From Campylobacter gracilis (lineage in GTDB: Bacteria; Campylobacterota; Campylobacteria; Campylobacterales; Campylobacteraceae), in contig NZ_JAHAFS010000016.1 in assembly GCF_018374135.1 (NCBI RefSeq), positions 1 through 55,895 of the forward strand: a stretch of 55,895 nucleotides of DNA, read 5' to 3'. Made by a program: the position numbers and the translations under genes. The notes beneath the pieces are model-generated. The model was not told the DNA's origin. It saw only the letters and a list, made by a program, of their open reading frames with translations, and did no database searches. Positions 25,098 to 36,100 of this stretch are shown one piece after another; position 1 is the stretch's first letter; every line of letters starts with the position of its first letter.

Positions 25098-27173
25098 TTA
25101 GCCGTTGCGCTTTTTGATGATCTCTTCGCCGACGTTCTTAGGAACCTCGTCGTAGTGATCAAATTCCATCGAATAGGTCGCGCGACCCTGCGTCTGAGAG
25201 CGCAGATCGGTCGAGTAACCGAACATCTCCGAAAGCGGGCAAAATGCGTCGATGATCTTGTTTCCGCCGCGCTCGCTCATGTTATTGACCTGTCCGCGGC
25301 GCTTGTTTAGATCGCCGATGACGTCGCCCATATACTCCTCAGGGGTTTCTACCTCGACCTTCATCATAGGCTCCAAGATTACGGCGCCCGCTTTTCTAGC
25401 GCCCTCTTTAAAGCCCATAGAAGCGGCGAGTTTGAACGCCATTTCGGAGCTGTCGACTTCGTGGTAGCTTCCGTCATAGACCGTCACGCGCACGTCCTCG
25501 ACTGGATATCCTGCCAAAACGCCATTTTGCATCGCCTCTTGGCAGCCTTTGTCAACCGCAGGGATGTATTCTTTCGGAATCGCGCCGCCTTTGATATCGT
25601 TTACGAACTCATATCCAGTGCCCGGCTCCAAAGGCTCTAGGCGCAAAAATACGTGACCGTATTGACCACGACCGCCCGATTGTTTGGCGTATTTGTACTC
25701 CTGCTCGACCGTTTTGCGGATAGTCTCGCGATATGCGACCTGCGGCTGTCCGACCTCAGCCTCAACCTTAAATTCTCTAAGCATTCTATCTACGATGATC
25801 TCAAGGTGCAATTCGCCCATTCCCGAAATGATCGTCTGTCCGCTCTCCTCGTCGGTCGCAACCCTAAAGCTCGGATCTTCTTGCGCCAATTTTTGAAGCG
25901 CGATACCCATTTTTTCTTGATCGGCTTTGGTTTTAGGCTCTACTGCTACGCTGATAACGGGATCAGGAAATTCCATACGCTCTAAAATTACTTTATCTTT
26001 TTCGCTAGCTAGCGTATCGCCCGTAAGAGTGTCTTTCAGACCTACGACGGCGCCGATCTCGCCCGCATAAAGCTCCTTGATCTCTTCGCGTTTATTTGAG
26101 TGCATCCTTAGCAAGCGTCCGATGCGCTCTTTTTTGCCTTTGCCGGTATTTACGACGTAGCTGCCGCTTTCCAAAACACCGCGATAAACGCGCACAAAGG
26201 TAAGCTGACCTACGAAAGGATCGGTCATAATCTTAAATCCAAGACCCGCAAACTCGCCCTCGTCGGTAGAGCTTACGTGAACCTCGCTGCCGTCCTCATA
26301 CTGACCCTTAATCGCAGGCACTTCATCAGGCGCAGGTAGATAATCTACGACCGCATCTAGCAAAGGCTGCACGCCTTTATTTTTAAACGCGGTACCGCAT
26401 AGCATAGGAAAAAAGCTTAGGCTTAAGCAGCCTTTCTTGATGCCCTTTTTAATCTCTTCTACGCTTAGCTCTTCGCCGTTAAAATACTTCTCCATCAAAG
26501 CTTCATCAGTCTCTGCTACCGCTTCGATCATTTTGTCGCGATACTCTTGCGCTTTTTCTCGTAATTCAGCAGGAATTTCAACGATCTCGGGAGCAGAAGG
26601 ACCCTTGCTATCATCCCAAACGAGCGCCTTCATAGTAACCAAATCTATAACACCCTTGAAATCATCCTCTGCGCCGATCGGAATTTGAATAGGAACAGGA
26701 TGTGCTTTGAGCCTATCTTTTACTTGCTGCTCGACATTGTAAAAATTTGCGCCGACGCGGTCCATCTTATTTACGAAAATAATGCGCGGAACATGGTATT
26801 TATTCGCTTGACGCCAAACAGTCTCGCTTTGAGGCTGAACGCCTCCTACAGAGCAAAATACTGCTACCGCACCATCTAAAACGCGCATCGAGCGCTCGAC
26901 TTCGATAGTAAAGTCTACGTGGCCCGGGGTGTCGATCAAATTTATCTGATGATTATTCCAAAAGCAGGTAGTTGCCGCAGACGTAATCGTAATGCCACGC
27001 TCGCGCTCCTGCTCCATCCAGTCCATAGTAGCGGCGCCCTCGTGAACCTCGCCGATCTTATGGCTCATACCGGTAAAAAATAGAATTCTTTCGCTTGTAG
27101 TCGTCTTTCCGGCATCGATGTGGGCGGCAATTCCGATATTTCTGACCATATGTAAAGGGGTTTTTCTTGCCAT
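25098..27173 (-). CDS. fusA: Elongation factor G
   Basis: 691 residues. G1 motif AHIDAGKTTT, DTPGHVDFT (G3), NKMDRVGANF (G4), followed by domains II-V with RGQYGHVFLRLEP and the C-terminal SMGFKEGARKAGAVILEP. EF-G drives translocation and, with RRF, ribosome recycling. It is the last gene of rpsL-rpsG-fusA, 9 bases after rpsG, with AGGAGGG before the ATG. tuf is not in this operon but 13 kb upstream behind its own promoter. Confidence 0.98.
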   Translation of the reverse strand: MARKTPLHMVRNIGIAAHIDAGKTTTSERILFFTGMSHKIGEVHEGAATMDWMEQERERGITITSAATTCFWNNHQINLIDTPGHVDFTIEVERSMRVLDGAVAVFCSVGGVQPQSETVWRQANKYHVPRIIFVNKMDRVGANFYNVEQQVKDRLKAHPVPIQIPIGAEDDFKGVIDLVTMKALVWDDSKGPSAPEIVEIPAELREKAQEYRDKMIEAVAETDEALMEKYFNGEELSVEEIKKGIKKGCLSLSFFPMLCGTAFKNKGVQPLLDAVVDYLPAPDEVPAIKGQYEDGSEVHVSSTDEGEFAGLGFKIMTDPFVGQLTFVRVYRGVLESGSYVVNTGKGKKERIGRLLRMHSNKREEIKELYAGEIGAVVGLKDTLTGDTLASEKDKVILERMEFPDPVISVAVEPKTKADQEKMGIALQKLAQEDPSFRVATDEESGQTIISGMGELHLEIIVDRMLREFKVEAEVGQPQVAYRETIRKTVEQEYKYAKQSGGRGQYGHVFLRLEPLEPGTGYEFVNDIKGGAIPKEYIPAVDKGCQEAMQNGVLAGYPVEDVRVTVYDGSYHEVDSSEMAFKLAASMGFKEGARKAGAVILEPMMKVEVETPEEYMGDVIGDLNKRRGQVNNMSERGGNKIIDAFCPLSEMFGYSTDLRSQTQGRATYSMEFDHYDEVPKNVGEEIIKKRNG

Positions 27174-27182
27174 GACGCCCTC

Positions 27183-27653
27183 CTACCAACGATAATGCGC
27201 AAAAGCTTTGTTGGCTTCTGCCATCTTGTAGGTGTCTTCTTTCTTTTTAAATGAAGAGCCTTTAGAATTTGCGGCGTCCATAAGCTCGTAAGCCAGGCGC
27301 TCTATCATTGTGCGCTCGCTTCTTTTTCTCGCAAAAGAGATGATCCAGCGAATAGCTAGAGCCTGCTGGCGAGCCGGCCTGACCTCGATCGGAACCTGAT
27401 ATGTGGCGCCGCCTACGCGACGAGACTTAACTTCCATCAAAGGCTTAACGTTATCGATGGCATCGTTGAAAACCTCGATACCTTTCTTCTCGCCGCCTTT
27501 ATTGTCGATGAAATTTAAGGCGCCATACATGATCTCGGTAGCGACGCTCTTTTTGCCGTCGAACATAAGCGAATTAATAAATTTTGTGATTACTTTGCTG
27601 TCATAAATCGGATCGGGTATAACTTCCCTAACGGGAGCTTTTCTTCTTCTCAT
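27183..27653 (-). CDS. rpsG: 30S ribosomal protein S7
   Basis: 156 residues, standard length, beginning MRRRKAPVREVIPDPIYDSKVITKFINSLM and containing KSRRVGGATYQVPIEVRP, the S7 signature. It nucleates assembly of the 30S head by binding 16S rRNA, and in E. coli also represses its operon. It lies between rpsL and fusA. Confidence 0.98.
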   Translation of the reverse strand: MRRRKAPVREVIPDPIYDSKVITKFINSLMFDGKKSVATEIMYGALNFIDNKGGEKKGIEVFNDAIDNVKPLMEVKSRRVGGATYQVPIEVRPARQQALAIRWIISFARKRSERTMIERLAYELMDAANSKGSSFKKKEDTYKMAEANKAFAHYRW

Positions 27654-27722
27654 TTTATTCCTTCAAATTTTAAAATTTTACTCAAACTCGGCAAAATCTA
27701 GTGCCAGTCTGTTTAGGCCAAA

Positions 27723-28097
27723 CTATTTTTTAGGTCGTTTAGCACCGTATTTTGATCTTGCAACGGTTCGTTTCGCAACGCCTGCAGTATCTAGCGCACC
27801 GCGGACGATGTGATATTTAACGCCCGGTAGGTCCTTTACGCGACCGCCGCGAACTAGCACGATGGAGTGCTCTTGCAGATTGTGACCTTCACCGCCGATA
27901 TAGCTGATGACTTCAAATCCGCTAGTAAGCCTTACTTTGGCAACTTTACGAAGCGCGGAGTTTGGCTTTTTAGGGGTCGTGGTATAGACCTTAGTACAAA
28001 CTCCTCTTCGTTGAGGGCAATTCTTTAGCGCCGGAGACTTCGATTTCTCGGTAAGCTTCTTGCGCTCTTTTCTGACCAATTGATTTATGGTTGGCAC
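27723..28097 (-). CDS. rpsL: 30S ribosomal protein S12
   Basis: 124 residues, PTINQLVRKERKK at the N-terminus and TPKKPNSALRKVAKVRL in the decoding-centre loop (wild-type-like Lys residues at the usual streptomycin positions: KKPNSAL and GRVKDLPG). The start is GTG at 28097 after AAAGGAAAGAT; an overlapping ATG two bases upstream is out of frame. First gene of the str-type operon. Confidence 0.97.
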   Translation of the reverse strand: MPTINQLVRKERKKLTEKSKSPALKNCPQRRGVCTKVYTTTPKKPNSALRKVAKVRLTSGFEVISYIGGEGHNLQEHSIVLVRGGRVKDLPGVKYHIVRGALDTAGVAKRTVARSKYGAKRPKK

Positions 28098-28135
28098 ATC
28101 TTTCCTTTCACAAAAATTTATTCAAAAAGATTTGA

Positions 28136-28141
28136 ATTATA
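28136..28141 (-). promoter_or_regulatory. -10 element of the rpsL-rpsG-fusA operon
   Basis: TATAAT on the minus strand, 38 bases before the rpsL GTG, without a recognisable -35. Confidence 0.55.
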
Positions 28142-28180
28142 CTTTGTTTAAACTTACAGAAACGTAAATTTAACTAAATT

Positions 28181-28570
28181 TTAATCTCTAATCAGCACAA
28201 ACTCTCCGCCGCCGCAGATCACTAAGCAAATCGCAGCAGAAAGATACAGATATACGATTTCCAGCTCAAATCCGCCCACGCCGGTAAGCGCGCTCAACGG
28301 AGTGTGTAGGACATATATTATCATGAGCACGTTTGCGATCACAAGTAGAGCGCCTATGCGGCAAAATACGCCTATGATTATCATCGCTGGCGCCAGCACC
28401 TCGCCTACGTATGCGCCATAAGCCACTAAATCCGGAATTCCTCTGGCTACCAGCATCGATTTTACGCCGTCTATGCCGTGAGTAAGTTTAAAAATTCCGT
28501 GCATTAAAAGACAAACTCCAAGCCCCAACCTAATAAACAACAGACCGAAATTTATGTTGATCATATTCAT
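28181..28570 (-). CDS. DoxX-family membrane protein
   Basis: 129 residues with four hydrophobic segments. LFIRLGLGVCLLMHGIFKLTHGIDGV at the start and the GAYVGEVLAPAMIIIGVFCRIGALLV core are typical of DoxX proteins, inner-membrane proteins of loosely defined redox or thiosulfate-linked roles. It follows rpoC by 46 bases with its own AAAGGATGAAACATG. Function here is not known. Confidence 0.85.
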   Translation of the reverse strand: MNMININFGLLFIRLGLGVCLLMHGIFKLTHGIDGVKSMLVARGIPDLVAYGAYVGEVLAPAMIIIGVFCRIGALLVIANVLMIIYVLHTPLSALTGVGGFELEIVYLYLSAAICLVICGGGEFVLIRD

Positions 28571-28593
28571 GTTTCATCCTTTAAATTTAGGTA

Positions 28594-28618
28594 AATTTAG
28601 GGCTTTTTGCCCTAAATT
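28594..28618. terminator. Hairpin at the end of rpoC
   Basis: AATTTAGGGC-TTTTT-GCCCTAAATT overlaps the rpoC stop codon. A T run follows on the plus strand but not on the minus strand, so in the rpoC direction it may only weaken read-through into the DoxX gene. Confidence 0.4.
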
Positions 28619-31600
28619 ATTTTTTAAGTTTAACTTCCTTGTCTTTATACAAACCGGTTCCGACCGGAATTATGCGACCTAGGATGACGTTTTCTTTTAA
28701 GTCCTCCAATCGGTCAAATTTACCCGCGATGCTAGCCTCCGTTAAAACCTTCGTAGTCTCTTGGAAGGACGCTGCCGAAATGACGCTATCGCTTCCAACA
28801 GCTGCACGAGTTACGCCCAATAGCACGGACTCTGCAATCGCAGGCTCGCCACCAATTTTCATAATGCGCTCGTTTTCTTCTCTAAATCTGCGGCGGCTAA
28901 TGAGATCGCCGACGATTAGCTGAGTATCGCCGCTATCGACGATACGAACCTGGCGGAGCATCTGAGATACGATAATCTCGATATGTTTGTCGCTGATGAC
29001 GACGCCTTGAGAGCGATAAACCTGTTGAATTTCGCTTATCAGATAATAATGCAGCGCCTTTTCGCCTAAAATTCTAAGCACGTCGTGCGAGCTGATAACT
29101 CCGTCGGTAAGCTTCTCGCCTGCGTGGACGAACTCGCCGTTTCGCACTTGGATCTGGCGGCTTTTATCGATTAGATACTCGGCGCTTGTTCCGTCCTCGC
29201 CCTCGATTACAATGCGCTCTTTTGCACGCAACGCCTTATCGAAGCGAACGGTGCCGTCGATGTCCGCGATAATCGCGGTATTTTTCGGACGGCGCGCCTC
29301 AAATAGCTCCGATACGCGCGGCAAACCGCCGGTGATATCTTTTGATTTCGCAGCAGCCTTCGGCGTCCTAGCCAAAATATCTGCAATCGCTACCTGATCG
29401 CCCTTATTCGTAAAAATCGCAGTCTTCGGTCCTATATTATATTTAATAGGCTCGCCCTTGCTAGGAGTTACGATAATGGCCGGTTTAACGCCCTGAGGTA
29501 GATACTCGTTGATAACCAAACGGCTTTGACCTGTAGTCTCGTCATATTGCTCCGTAGCGGTGTAACCCGGCTCGATATCCTCGAAGCTGATCTTACCCTC
29601 ACACTCTGCAGCTACCGGGATAGAATACGGATCCCACTCGGCGATAATCAATCGATCGTCTTTTTTAGGCTTAGCAATAAGATCTTCGCTTTTTACGACG
29701 CTATTATCATCATAGGTAATGACCGATTCGCGCGGTATATAGTGGCGGATCGCCTCTCTGCCGTTTTCATCGGAGATGACTACGTACATACCCTTCTCGC
29801 TTACGACATGACCTTTTTTGATATCTCTTAACCTCTCTAAATAATCGCCCTTTAGGATGAAATACTTAAGCGTACCATTTGCTCCCGCTTTGATCTTTTG
29901 GGTTACCGGCTCGCCGTCTTTGACGCGAAGTTCGCTTGCAAACGGAATTCGAGTAGGGATATTCCAGTCTTCTTTTATAACCTCCACTAAACTATCATTT
30001 TCTCCAACGGTTTCGCCGTCTTTGAAAACGATGTAGAATTTTCCCTCAACTTTACCGCTTACGCCAGCAAGCTCAGTAGGCTTAGCTAGATCATGACGTC
30101 GGATAGTATATTTAAATTCTTCTTTCTTACCCTTTAGCGTTATATTTACGTCGCCGTGAGTTATATCAATACTTACCTTGCCGGTAATTGGAGCTTTAAT
30201 CTTTGGCTCGACCAAAAGCACCGCAGCATTTCTGCGGTTCATCACGATATTTTTGCCGCCGTTTTCATAGGTCTTGACGTTGTAGTATCTGATAAAGCCT
30301 TCCTTATCGGCGATTACTTGACGATCTTGCTGCTCGGTAGATGCAGTACCGCCGGCATGGAAGGTTCGTAGCGTAAGCTGCGTACCCGGCTCGCCGATTG
30401 ATTGCGCCGATATGATACCGACCGCTTCACCAGGTTTTACTAGCTTGCCCTCGCCCAAATTTACGCCGTAGCACTTCGCGCAAACCCCTTTTTCAGCCTT
30501 GCACGTAATAGGCGTACGGATGCTTACGGATTTGATGCCGGCATCGACTATGGTGCGTACCTCATTAACGCCTAGAAGCGTACCTTCGGTGAATAAAATT
30601 TCATTCGACACCGGATCAATCACATCCGAGCTTAGCACCCTACCCATAATCCTATCGGCTAAGCTTTCTATTTGCGTTCCGTTTTCTACGATCTCGGTAA
30701 CCTCGATACCCTCGTGCGTACCGCAATCGTGCATCGTAACTCTGACATTTTGCGCGACGTCAATCAGCTTGCGCGTCAGATAGCCCGCATTTGCAGTCTT
30801 AAGCGCAGTATCGGCAAGACCCTTACGCGCGCCGTGGGTCGAGATGAAGTACTCATTTACGTTCAGACCCTCTCTAAAATTTGAAGTAATCGGCGTCTCG
30901 ATGATCGAGCCGTCGGGCTTACTCATCAGACCTCTCATGCCAGCTAGCTGTTTGATCTGCTCCGCGCTACCTCGCGCGCCGCTATCCGCCATCATATAGA
31001 TCGAGTTAAAGCCGTCCTTGTCCTTCTCCATCATCTTCATCATCTCATCGGCTAGCTTCTTACTAGTGCTGGTCCAGATATCGATCGTTTTATTATAGCG
31101 CTCGCCGTCGGTTAGTAAGCCCGCACCGTATTGGTTCTGAACCTCTCGCACCTGCTTTTTAGCCTCTTCGACGAGGCCTGCTTTGGACTTCGGCACGATG
31201 ATATCCGAAACGGAGATCGAAACGCCCGCTTTAGTCGCGGATTCAAAGCCTAAATTTTTAAGATTATCCAAAAATTCCGCGCTTATCTCAAGGCCGCCGT
31301 TTTTATAGACGTAATCGACAAGCTCGGCGATATCCTTCTTCTTCATGATCTTATTCCAAAGATGATCCGGAATAAAGCTAGGCAGGATCGATTTGATGAT
31401 CAAGCGCCCCGCGGTCGTAAAGATGATGCGGCGATCGATCATCGTTTTGATTTTAGCGTGGATATTTAGGGCATTTGCCTCCACGGCGAGCATTACTTCA
31501 TCGACGTTTGCAAAAATTTTATTTGTTCCTTTTGCACCCGGCTTTTCGAGGCTTAGATAATAAATTCCTAAAACCATATCCTGACTAGGCACCGCGACGG

Positions 31601-33131
31601 GCTTTCCGCTCGCAGGAAGCAAGATGTTCATCGAGCTTAGCATTAAAATTTTACATTCCGCGATCGCCTCTTGGCTAAGCGGCACGTGCACTGCCATCTG
31701 ATCGCCGTCGAAGTCCGCGTTGAACGCGGCGCAGACTAGCGGATGCAGCCTGATCGCCTTACCCTCGACGAGCACCGGATGAAACGCCTGAATAGACATC
31801 TTATGAAGCGTCGGCGCGCGGTTTAGCATGACCGGGTGATCTTTAACGACCTCCTCCAAGCACTCCCAGACCTCATTGATCCTATTTTCGATCATCTTTT
31901 TAGCCTGCTTAACGGTCGTAGCATAGCCCTTCTCTTGAAGGCGAGCGATTAGATGCGGCTTGAATAACTCAAGCGCCATCGTCTTAGGCAGACCGCACTG
32001 ATCCATGCGTAAATTTGGACCTACGACGATGACGGAGCGACCCGAAAAATCCACACGCTTGCCGAGCAAATTTTGACGGAAGCGACCTTGCTTGCCTTTA
32101 ATGATCTCGCTTAGAGATTTAAGCGGTCGCTTATTGGCGCCTTTTACGGCATTGGCGCGACGTCCATTGTCAAAAAGTGCGTCCACCGCCTCTTGAAGCA
32201 TTCGTTTTTCATTGCGGATGATGATCTCGGGTGCGTCGAGTTCCATCAGCCTTTTAAGTCTAGAATTTCGATTTATGACGCGGCGATATAGATCGTTTAC
32301 GTCAGAAACCGCAAATTTACCGCCCTCAAGGCTTACAAGCGGGCGTAGATCGGCAGGCAGTACGGGCAGATTTGTAATCATCATCCACTCGGGCTTATTG
32401 CCGGAATTTAAAAAGCTCTCTACGACCTTTAGACGCTTGACGATGGTTTTTTTCTTCGCTTCGGAGTTTGTGTTAGCCATCTCCTCCTTCAAAGAATTTA
32501 AAATTTCGACCAAATCAAGCTCGGCTAGCATATCGCGGATCACCTGACCGCCCATTTTGGCGACGAAGCCCGTCTGTGAAAAGCGCTCTTTTAGGCTCTG
32601 ATACTGCTCCTCATTTAAAACATCGTATTTCTCGACCTTTTTAGAATTTTCGTTGTCGTAAAACGCCTCGCCTGCACTTTCTACGATATACGCTTCGTAG
32701 TAAAGCACGCGCTCGAGATCTTTCATCTTGATGTTTAGCAGCGTACCTATGCGGCTAGGCAAGGAATTTACGTACCAAATATGCGCCACCGGCGTTACCA
32801 GCTCGATATGCCCCATTCTAGTACGGCGAACCTTCGAGCTCGTGATCTCGACGCCGCACTTTTCGCACTTCCAGCCCTTGTAGCGCATCTTTTTGTATTT
32901 GCCGCAGATGCACTCATAATCCCTTACTGGACCGAAAATTTTAGCGCAAAATAGACCGTCGCGTTCCGGCTTGAGCGTGCGGTAATTGATGGTTTCGGGC
33001 TTTTTGACCTCGCCGTGGCTCCAAGCCTTGATCTGCTCGGGACTAGCAAGCCTGATTGCAAACGCGTCGAAGTCGTGGACTCTGGCGTCCTCTTTTATTT
33101 CTATTCTTTCTAAATTTGAATTATCGCTCAT
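28617..33131 (-). CDS. rpoC: RNA polymerase subunit beta'
   Basis: 1504 residues, the expected Campylobacterota size. It carries the zinc-binding CICGKYKKMRYKGWKCEKCG, the catalytic NADFDGDQMAVH (three Mg-binding Asp), RLHPLVCAAFN, the bridge helix/trigger loop region (GARGS..QIKQLAGMRGLM; SIGEPGTQLTLRTFH) and a second zinc site with CKAEKGVCAKCYG. The ATG overlaps the rpoB stop by four bases (ATGA), so the subunits are translationally coupled. rpoB and rpoC are not fused here, unlike in Helicobacter. Confidence 0.98.
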   Translation of the reverse strand: MSDNSNLERIEIKEDARVHDFDAFAIRLASPEQIKAWSHGEVKKPETINYRTLKPERDGLFCAKIFGPVRDYECICGKYKKMRYKGWKCEKCGVEITSSKVRRTRMGHIELVTPVAHIWYVNSLPSRIGTLLNIKMKDLERVLYYEAYIVESAGEAFYDNENSKKVEKYDVLNEEQYQSLKERFSQTGFVAKMGGQVIRDMLAELDLVEILNSLKEEMANTNSEAKKKTIVKRLKVVESFLNSGNKPEWMMITNLPVLPADLRPLVSLEGGKFAVSDVNDLYRRVINRNSRLKRLMELDAPEIIIRNEKRMLQEAVDALFDNGRRANAVKGANKRPLKSLSEIIKGKQGRFRQNLLGKRVDFSGRSVIVVGPNLRMDQCGLPKTMALELFKPHLIARLQEKGYATTVKQAKKMIENRINEVWECLEEVVKDHPVMLNRAPTLHKMSIQAFHPVLVEGKAIRLHPLVCAAFNADFDGDQMAVHVPLSQEAIAECKILMLSSMNILLPASGKPVAVPSQDMVLGIYYLSLEKPGAKGTNKIFANVDEVMLAVEANALNIHAKIKTMIDRRIIFTTAGRLIIKSILPSFIPDHLWNKIMKKKDIAELVDYVYKNGGLEISAEFLDNLKNLGFESATKAGVSISVSDIIVPKSKAGLVEEAKKQVREVQNQYGAGLLTDGERYNKTIDIWTSTSKKLADEMMKMMEKDKDGFNSIYMMADSGARGSAEQIKQLAGMRGLMSKPDGSIIETPITSNFREGLNVNEYFISTHGARKGLADTALKTANAGYLTRKLIDVAQNVRVTMHDCGTHEGIEVTEIVENGTQIESLADRIMGRVLSSDVIDPVSNEILFTEGTLLGVNEVRTIVDAGIKSVSIRTPITCKAEKGVCAKCYGVNLGEGKLVKPGEAVGIISAQSIGEPGTQLTLRTFHAGGTASTEQQDRQVIADKEGFIRYYNVKTYENGGKNIVMNRRNAAVLLVEPKIKAPITGKVSIDITHGDVNITLKGKKEEFKYTIRRHDLAKPTELAGVSGKVEGKFYIVFKDGETVGENDSLVEVIKEDWNIPTRIPFASELRVKDGEPVTQKIKAGANGTLKYFILKGDYLERLRDIKKGHVVSEKGMYVVISDENGREAIRHYIPRESVITYDDNSVVKSEDLIAKPKKDDRLIIAEWDPYSIPVAAECEGKISFEDIEPGYTATEQYDETTGQSRLVINEYLPQGVKPAIIVTPSKGEPIKYNIGPKTAIFTNKGDQVAIADILARTPKAAAKSKDITGGLPRVSELFEARRPKNTAIIADIDGTVRFDKALRAKERIVIEGEDGTSAEYLIDKSRQIQVRNGEFVHAGEKLTDGVISSHDVLRILGEKALHYYLISEIQQVYRSQGVVISDKHIEIIVSQMLRQVRIVDSGDTQLIVGDLISRRRFREENERIMKIGGEPAIAESVLLGVTRAAVGSDSVISAASFQETTKVLTEASIAGKFDRLEDLKENVILGRIIPVGTGLYKDKEVKLKK

Positions 33132-36100
33132 TTATTCTCTCCATTCTCGTAAATTTCAACGTCTAGAGCAAGCGATTTAAGCTCGTTTGTTAAAACAAAA
33201 AATGTCTCAGGAATTCCGGTAGACGGAACGTTCTCGCCTTTTGTCAGCGCCTTATACGCAGCCAAGCGTCCGTCGACGTCGTCGGATTTGATCGTTAGCA
33301 TCTCGCGAAGCGTATATGCCGCGCCGTATGCTTCCAGAGCCCAAACTTCCATCTCGCCGAATCTTTGACCGCCGAATAGCGCCTTACCGCCGACCGGCTG
33401 CTGCGTAACTAGGCTGTAAGGACCGGTGCTTCTTGCGTGGACCTTCTCGTCGACTAGGTGGTGCAGCTTAAGATAATACATGCAGCCCACGTTTACGCGC
33501 TCTTTGATCTTTTCGCCGGTACGGCCGTCGTAAAGCTCGGTCTTGCCGTCCTGATCGATGCCCGCCATTTCAAATAGCTTTTTGAAATCCTCCGGCACAA
33601 TGCCTTCGAATATCGGAGCGGAAAATCTAACGCCCTTAGCCCAGTCTCTAGCGTATTTCAAAAGATCTTCGTCGCTGATCTTTTCAAGCGTTTTTTTAGC
33701 CTGCATTAGTTTGGAAACGCCTGCGATCTCAATCATTTTGGCGCGAAGGGTTTTTATCCATTCGCCCGTTTTCTCTTCTAAAATTTTAGCGATCTGCTCT
33801 CCTAAGCGCCAGCCCACAAGACCTAAGTGGCTCTCCATTATCTGACCGATATTCATACGGCTTGGAACGCCGAGAGGATTTAGCACGATATCCACGCGCT
33901 GTCCGCTAGGAAGATACGGCATATCGACCTCAGGGACGATGTTTGAGACGATGCCCTTATTTCCGTGGCGGCCCGCCATCTTATCGCCCACTTTTAACTT
34001 GCGCTTAGTCGCGATATAGACCTTTACGAGCTTAACGACGCCGCTTGGCAAGATATCGTCTTTTTCTAAAATTTCAATCTTTTCGTCATGCTCCTCTTTG
34101 AGCTTGCGCTTCTCGTTTTGGAAGTGGTTTTTTAGCTCTTCGTATTCCTTCTGAACAGCTTTAGAATAAGCCTTGACGAAGGAATTTAACGTAAAGCGGT
34201 TGGAACTTTCAAGCTCCTCTTTTTTAACCTTATCGCCCTTTTTATAATCTTTTTTATTTAGGCTTTGATCGCTTTGCAAAGCGCTTTTAGAAAGTAGCGC
34301 CACTACCTTTAGCATCTCCTCGCGATCGAGCATCAAAAGCCTGTCGTGATGCTCCCTTTCGAGCTCGGTTTTTTCATCCTCATAAGCTTTGTTCGTGCGC
34401 GGATCCTTCTCATAGCCCTTTTTGGTAAAAATTTTAACGTCGATTACCACGCCTTCCATCGAAGCGGTAGCGTAGAGAGATTTATTTACCACATGCCCCG
34501 CCTTCTCGCCGAAGATCGCGCGTAAAAGCCTCTCTTCAGGCGTCGGCTTGACCTCGCCCTTCGGAGTTACCTTGCCTACCAAGATCATGCCCGGTTTGAC
34601 GTGAGTACCGATCTTTACGATACCGCTATCATCGAGGTGGGTAAGCTCCTCCTCTTTGATATTAGGGATATCGCGCGTGATCTCCTCCACGCCGTCTTTA
34701 AGCTCTCTAGCCTCGATCTCTTTTTCATAAACATGCACGCTGGTGTATTCGTCGGCGCGGATCATCTTTTCGCTCATGACGACGGCATCCTCGTAATTGT
34801 AACCGTGCCACGGCATGAAAGCTATAAGGGCGTTTTTGCCGATCGCAAGCTCGCCGCCGTCCATGCTAGGACCGTCGGCTATGATTTGACCTGCCTTTAT
34901 CACGTCGCCTTTTCGCACAATAGGGCGCTGTGAAAAGGTAGTGTTTTGGTTGGTGCGTAAATTTTTCTCCATCGAGTAGTGATCGATAAACGGCCCCTTC
35001 TCGTCTTCGCCCAAAATGAATATGTTTTTATTATCAACCTTTTCTACGACGCCGTCGCGTTTAGCCTTGATCGCTTCCCACGAATCGCGCGCGATGATTG
35101 CCTCCATACCCGTTCCGACGATAGGAGCGGTGGAGTGCAGAAGTGGCACGGCTTGGCGCTGCATGTTCGAGCCCATAAGCGCACGGTTAGCATCGTCGTG
35201 CTCCAAAAACGGAATCAACGACGCCGCTACGCCCGCGACCATACCGGAGCAAAGGTCTATCAGCGAAATATCCTCGCGCTTAGCCATGATGTTTTCGCCG
35301 TCTTTTCTAACCTCCAAAAGCTCCTCTACGATATTGCCCTCTTCGTCCAATTTCGCAGACGCAGGAGCGATTACGAGCCCCTCTTCTTGCGTAGCTGTAA
35401 GATAGACGATCTCGTCGGTGACCTTACCGTTTACGACCTTTTTATACGGAGCCTCGACGAAGCCTAGATCATTTACCTTTGCATAGGTCGCTAGGGTATT
35501 GATCAGACCGATGTTTTGGCCCTCCGGCGTCTCGATAGGGCAAATTCTACCGTAGTGCGTAGGATGGACGTCGCGCACCTCAAAGCCGGCGCGCTCTTTA
35601 ACTAGTCCGCCCTCGCCTAGCGCAGATAGACGGCGCTTATGCGTGACCTCGCTAAGCGGGTTGGTCTGATCCATAAACTGGCTTAGCTGACCGCCGGTGA
35701 AAAATTCCATAAGCGTAGTGGTAATGATTTTAGGATTTACGAAATCATACGGCATAAGCTCGTCTAAATTTCCGCTAATGCCGGTAAATTTATCTTTGAT
35801 CGCCTTTTGAACCTTGATAAATCCAAGGTGCATCTCGTTCGCCAAAAGCTCTCCGATCGAGCGGATGCGGCGATTGCCGAGATTATCGCGATCGTCGATG
35901 AAGCCGTCGCCGTTTTTAACCCTGATTAGGTATTTTGCGGTTTTGATAATATCCTCGCTGGTTAGCACGGTTACGTACTCCGGCGCTTCGATACCCAGCT
36001 TGTGGTTCATCTTCATACGACCGACTTTGGTTAGATCGTAGCGCTCCGGATTAAAAAATAGATCGTTTACGAAACTCTTTGCCGCTTCTTTTACCACCGG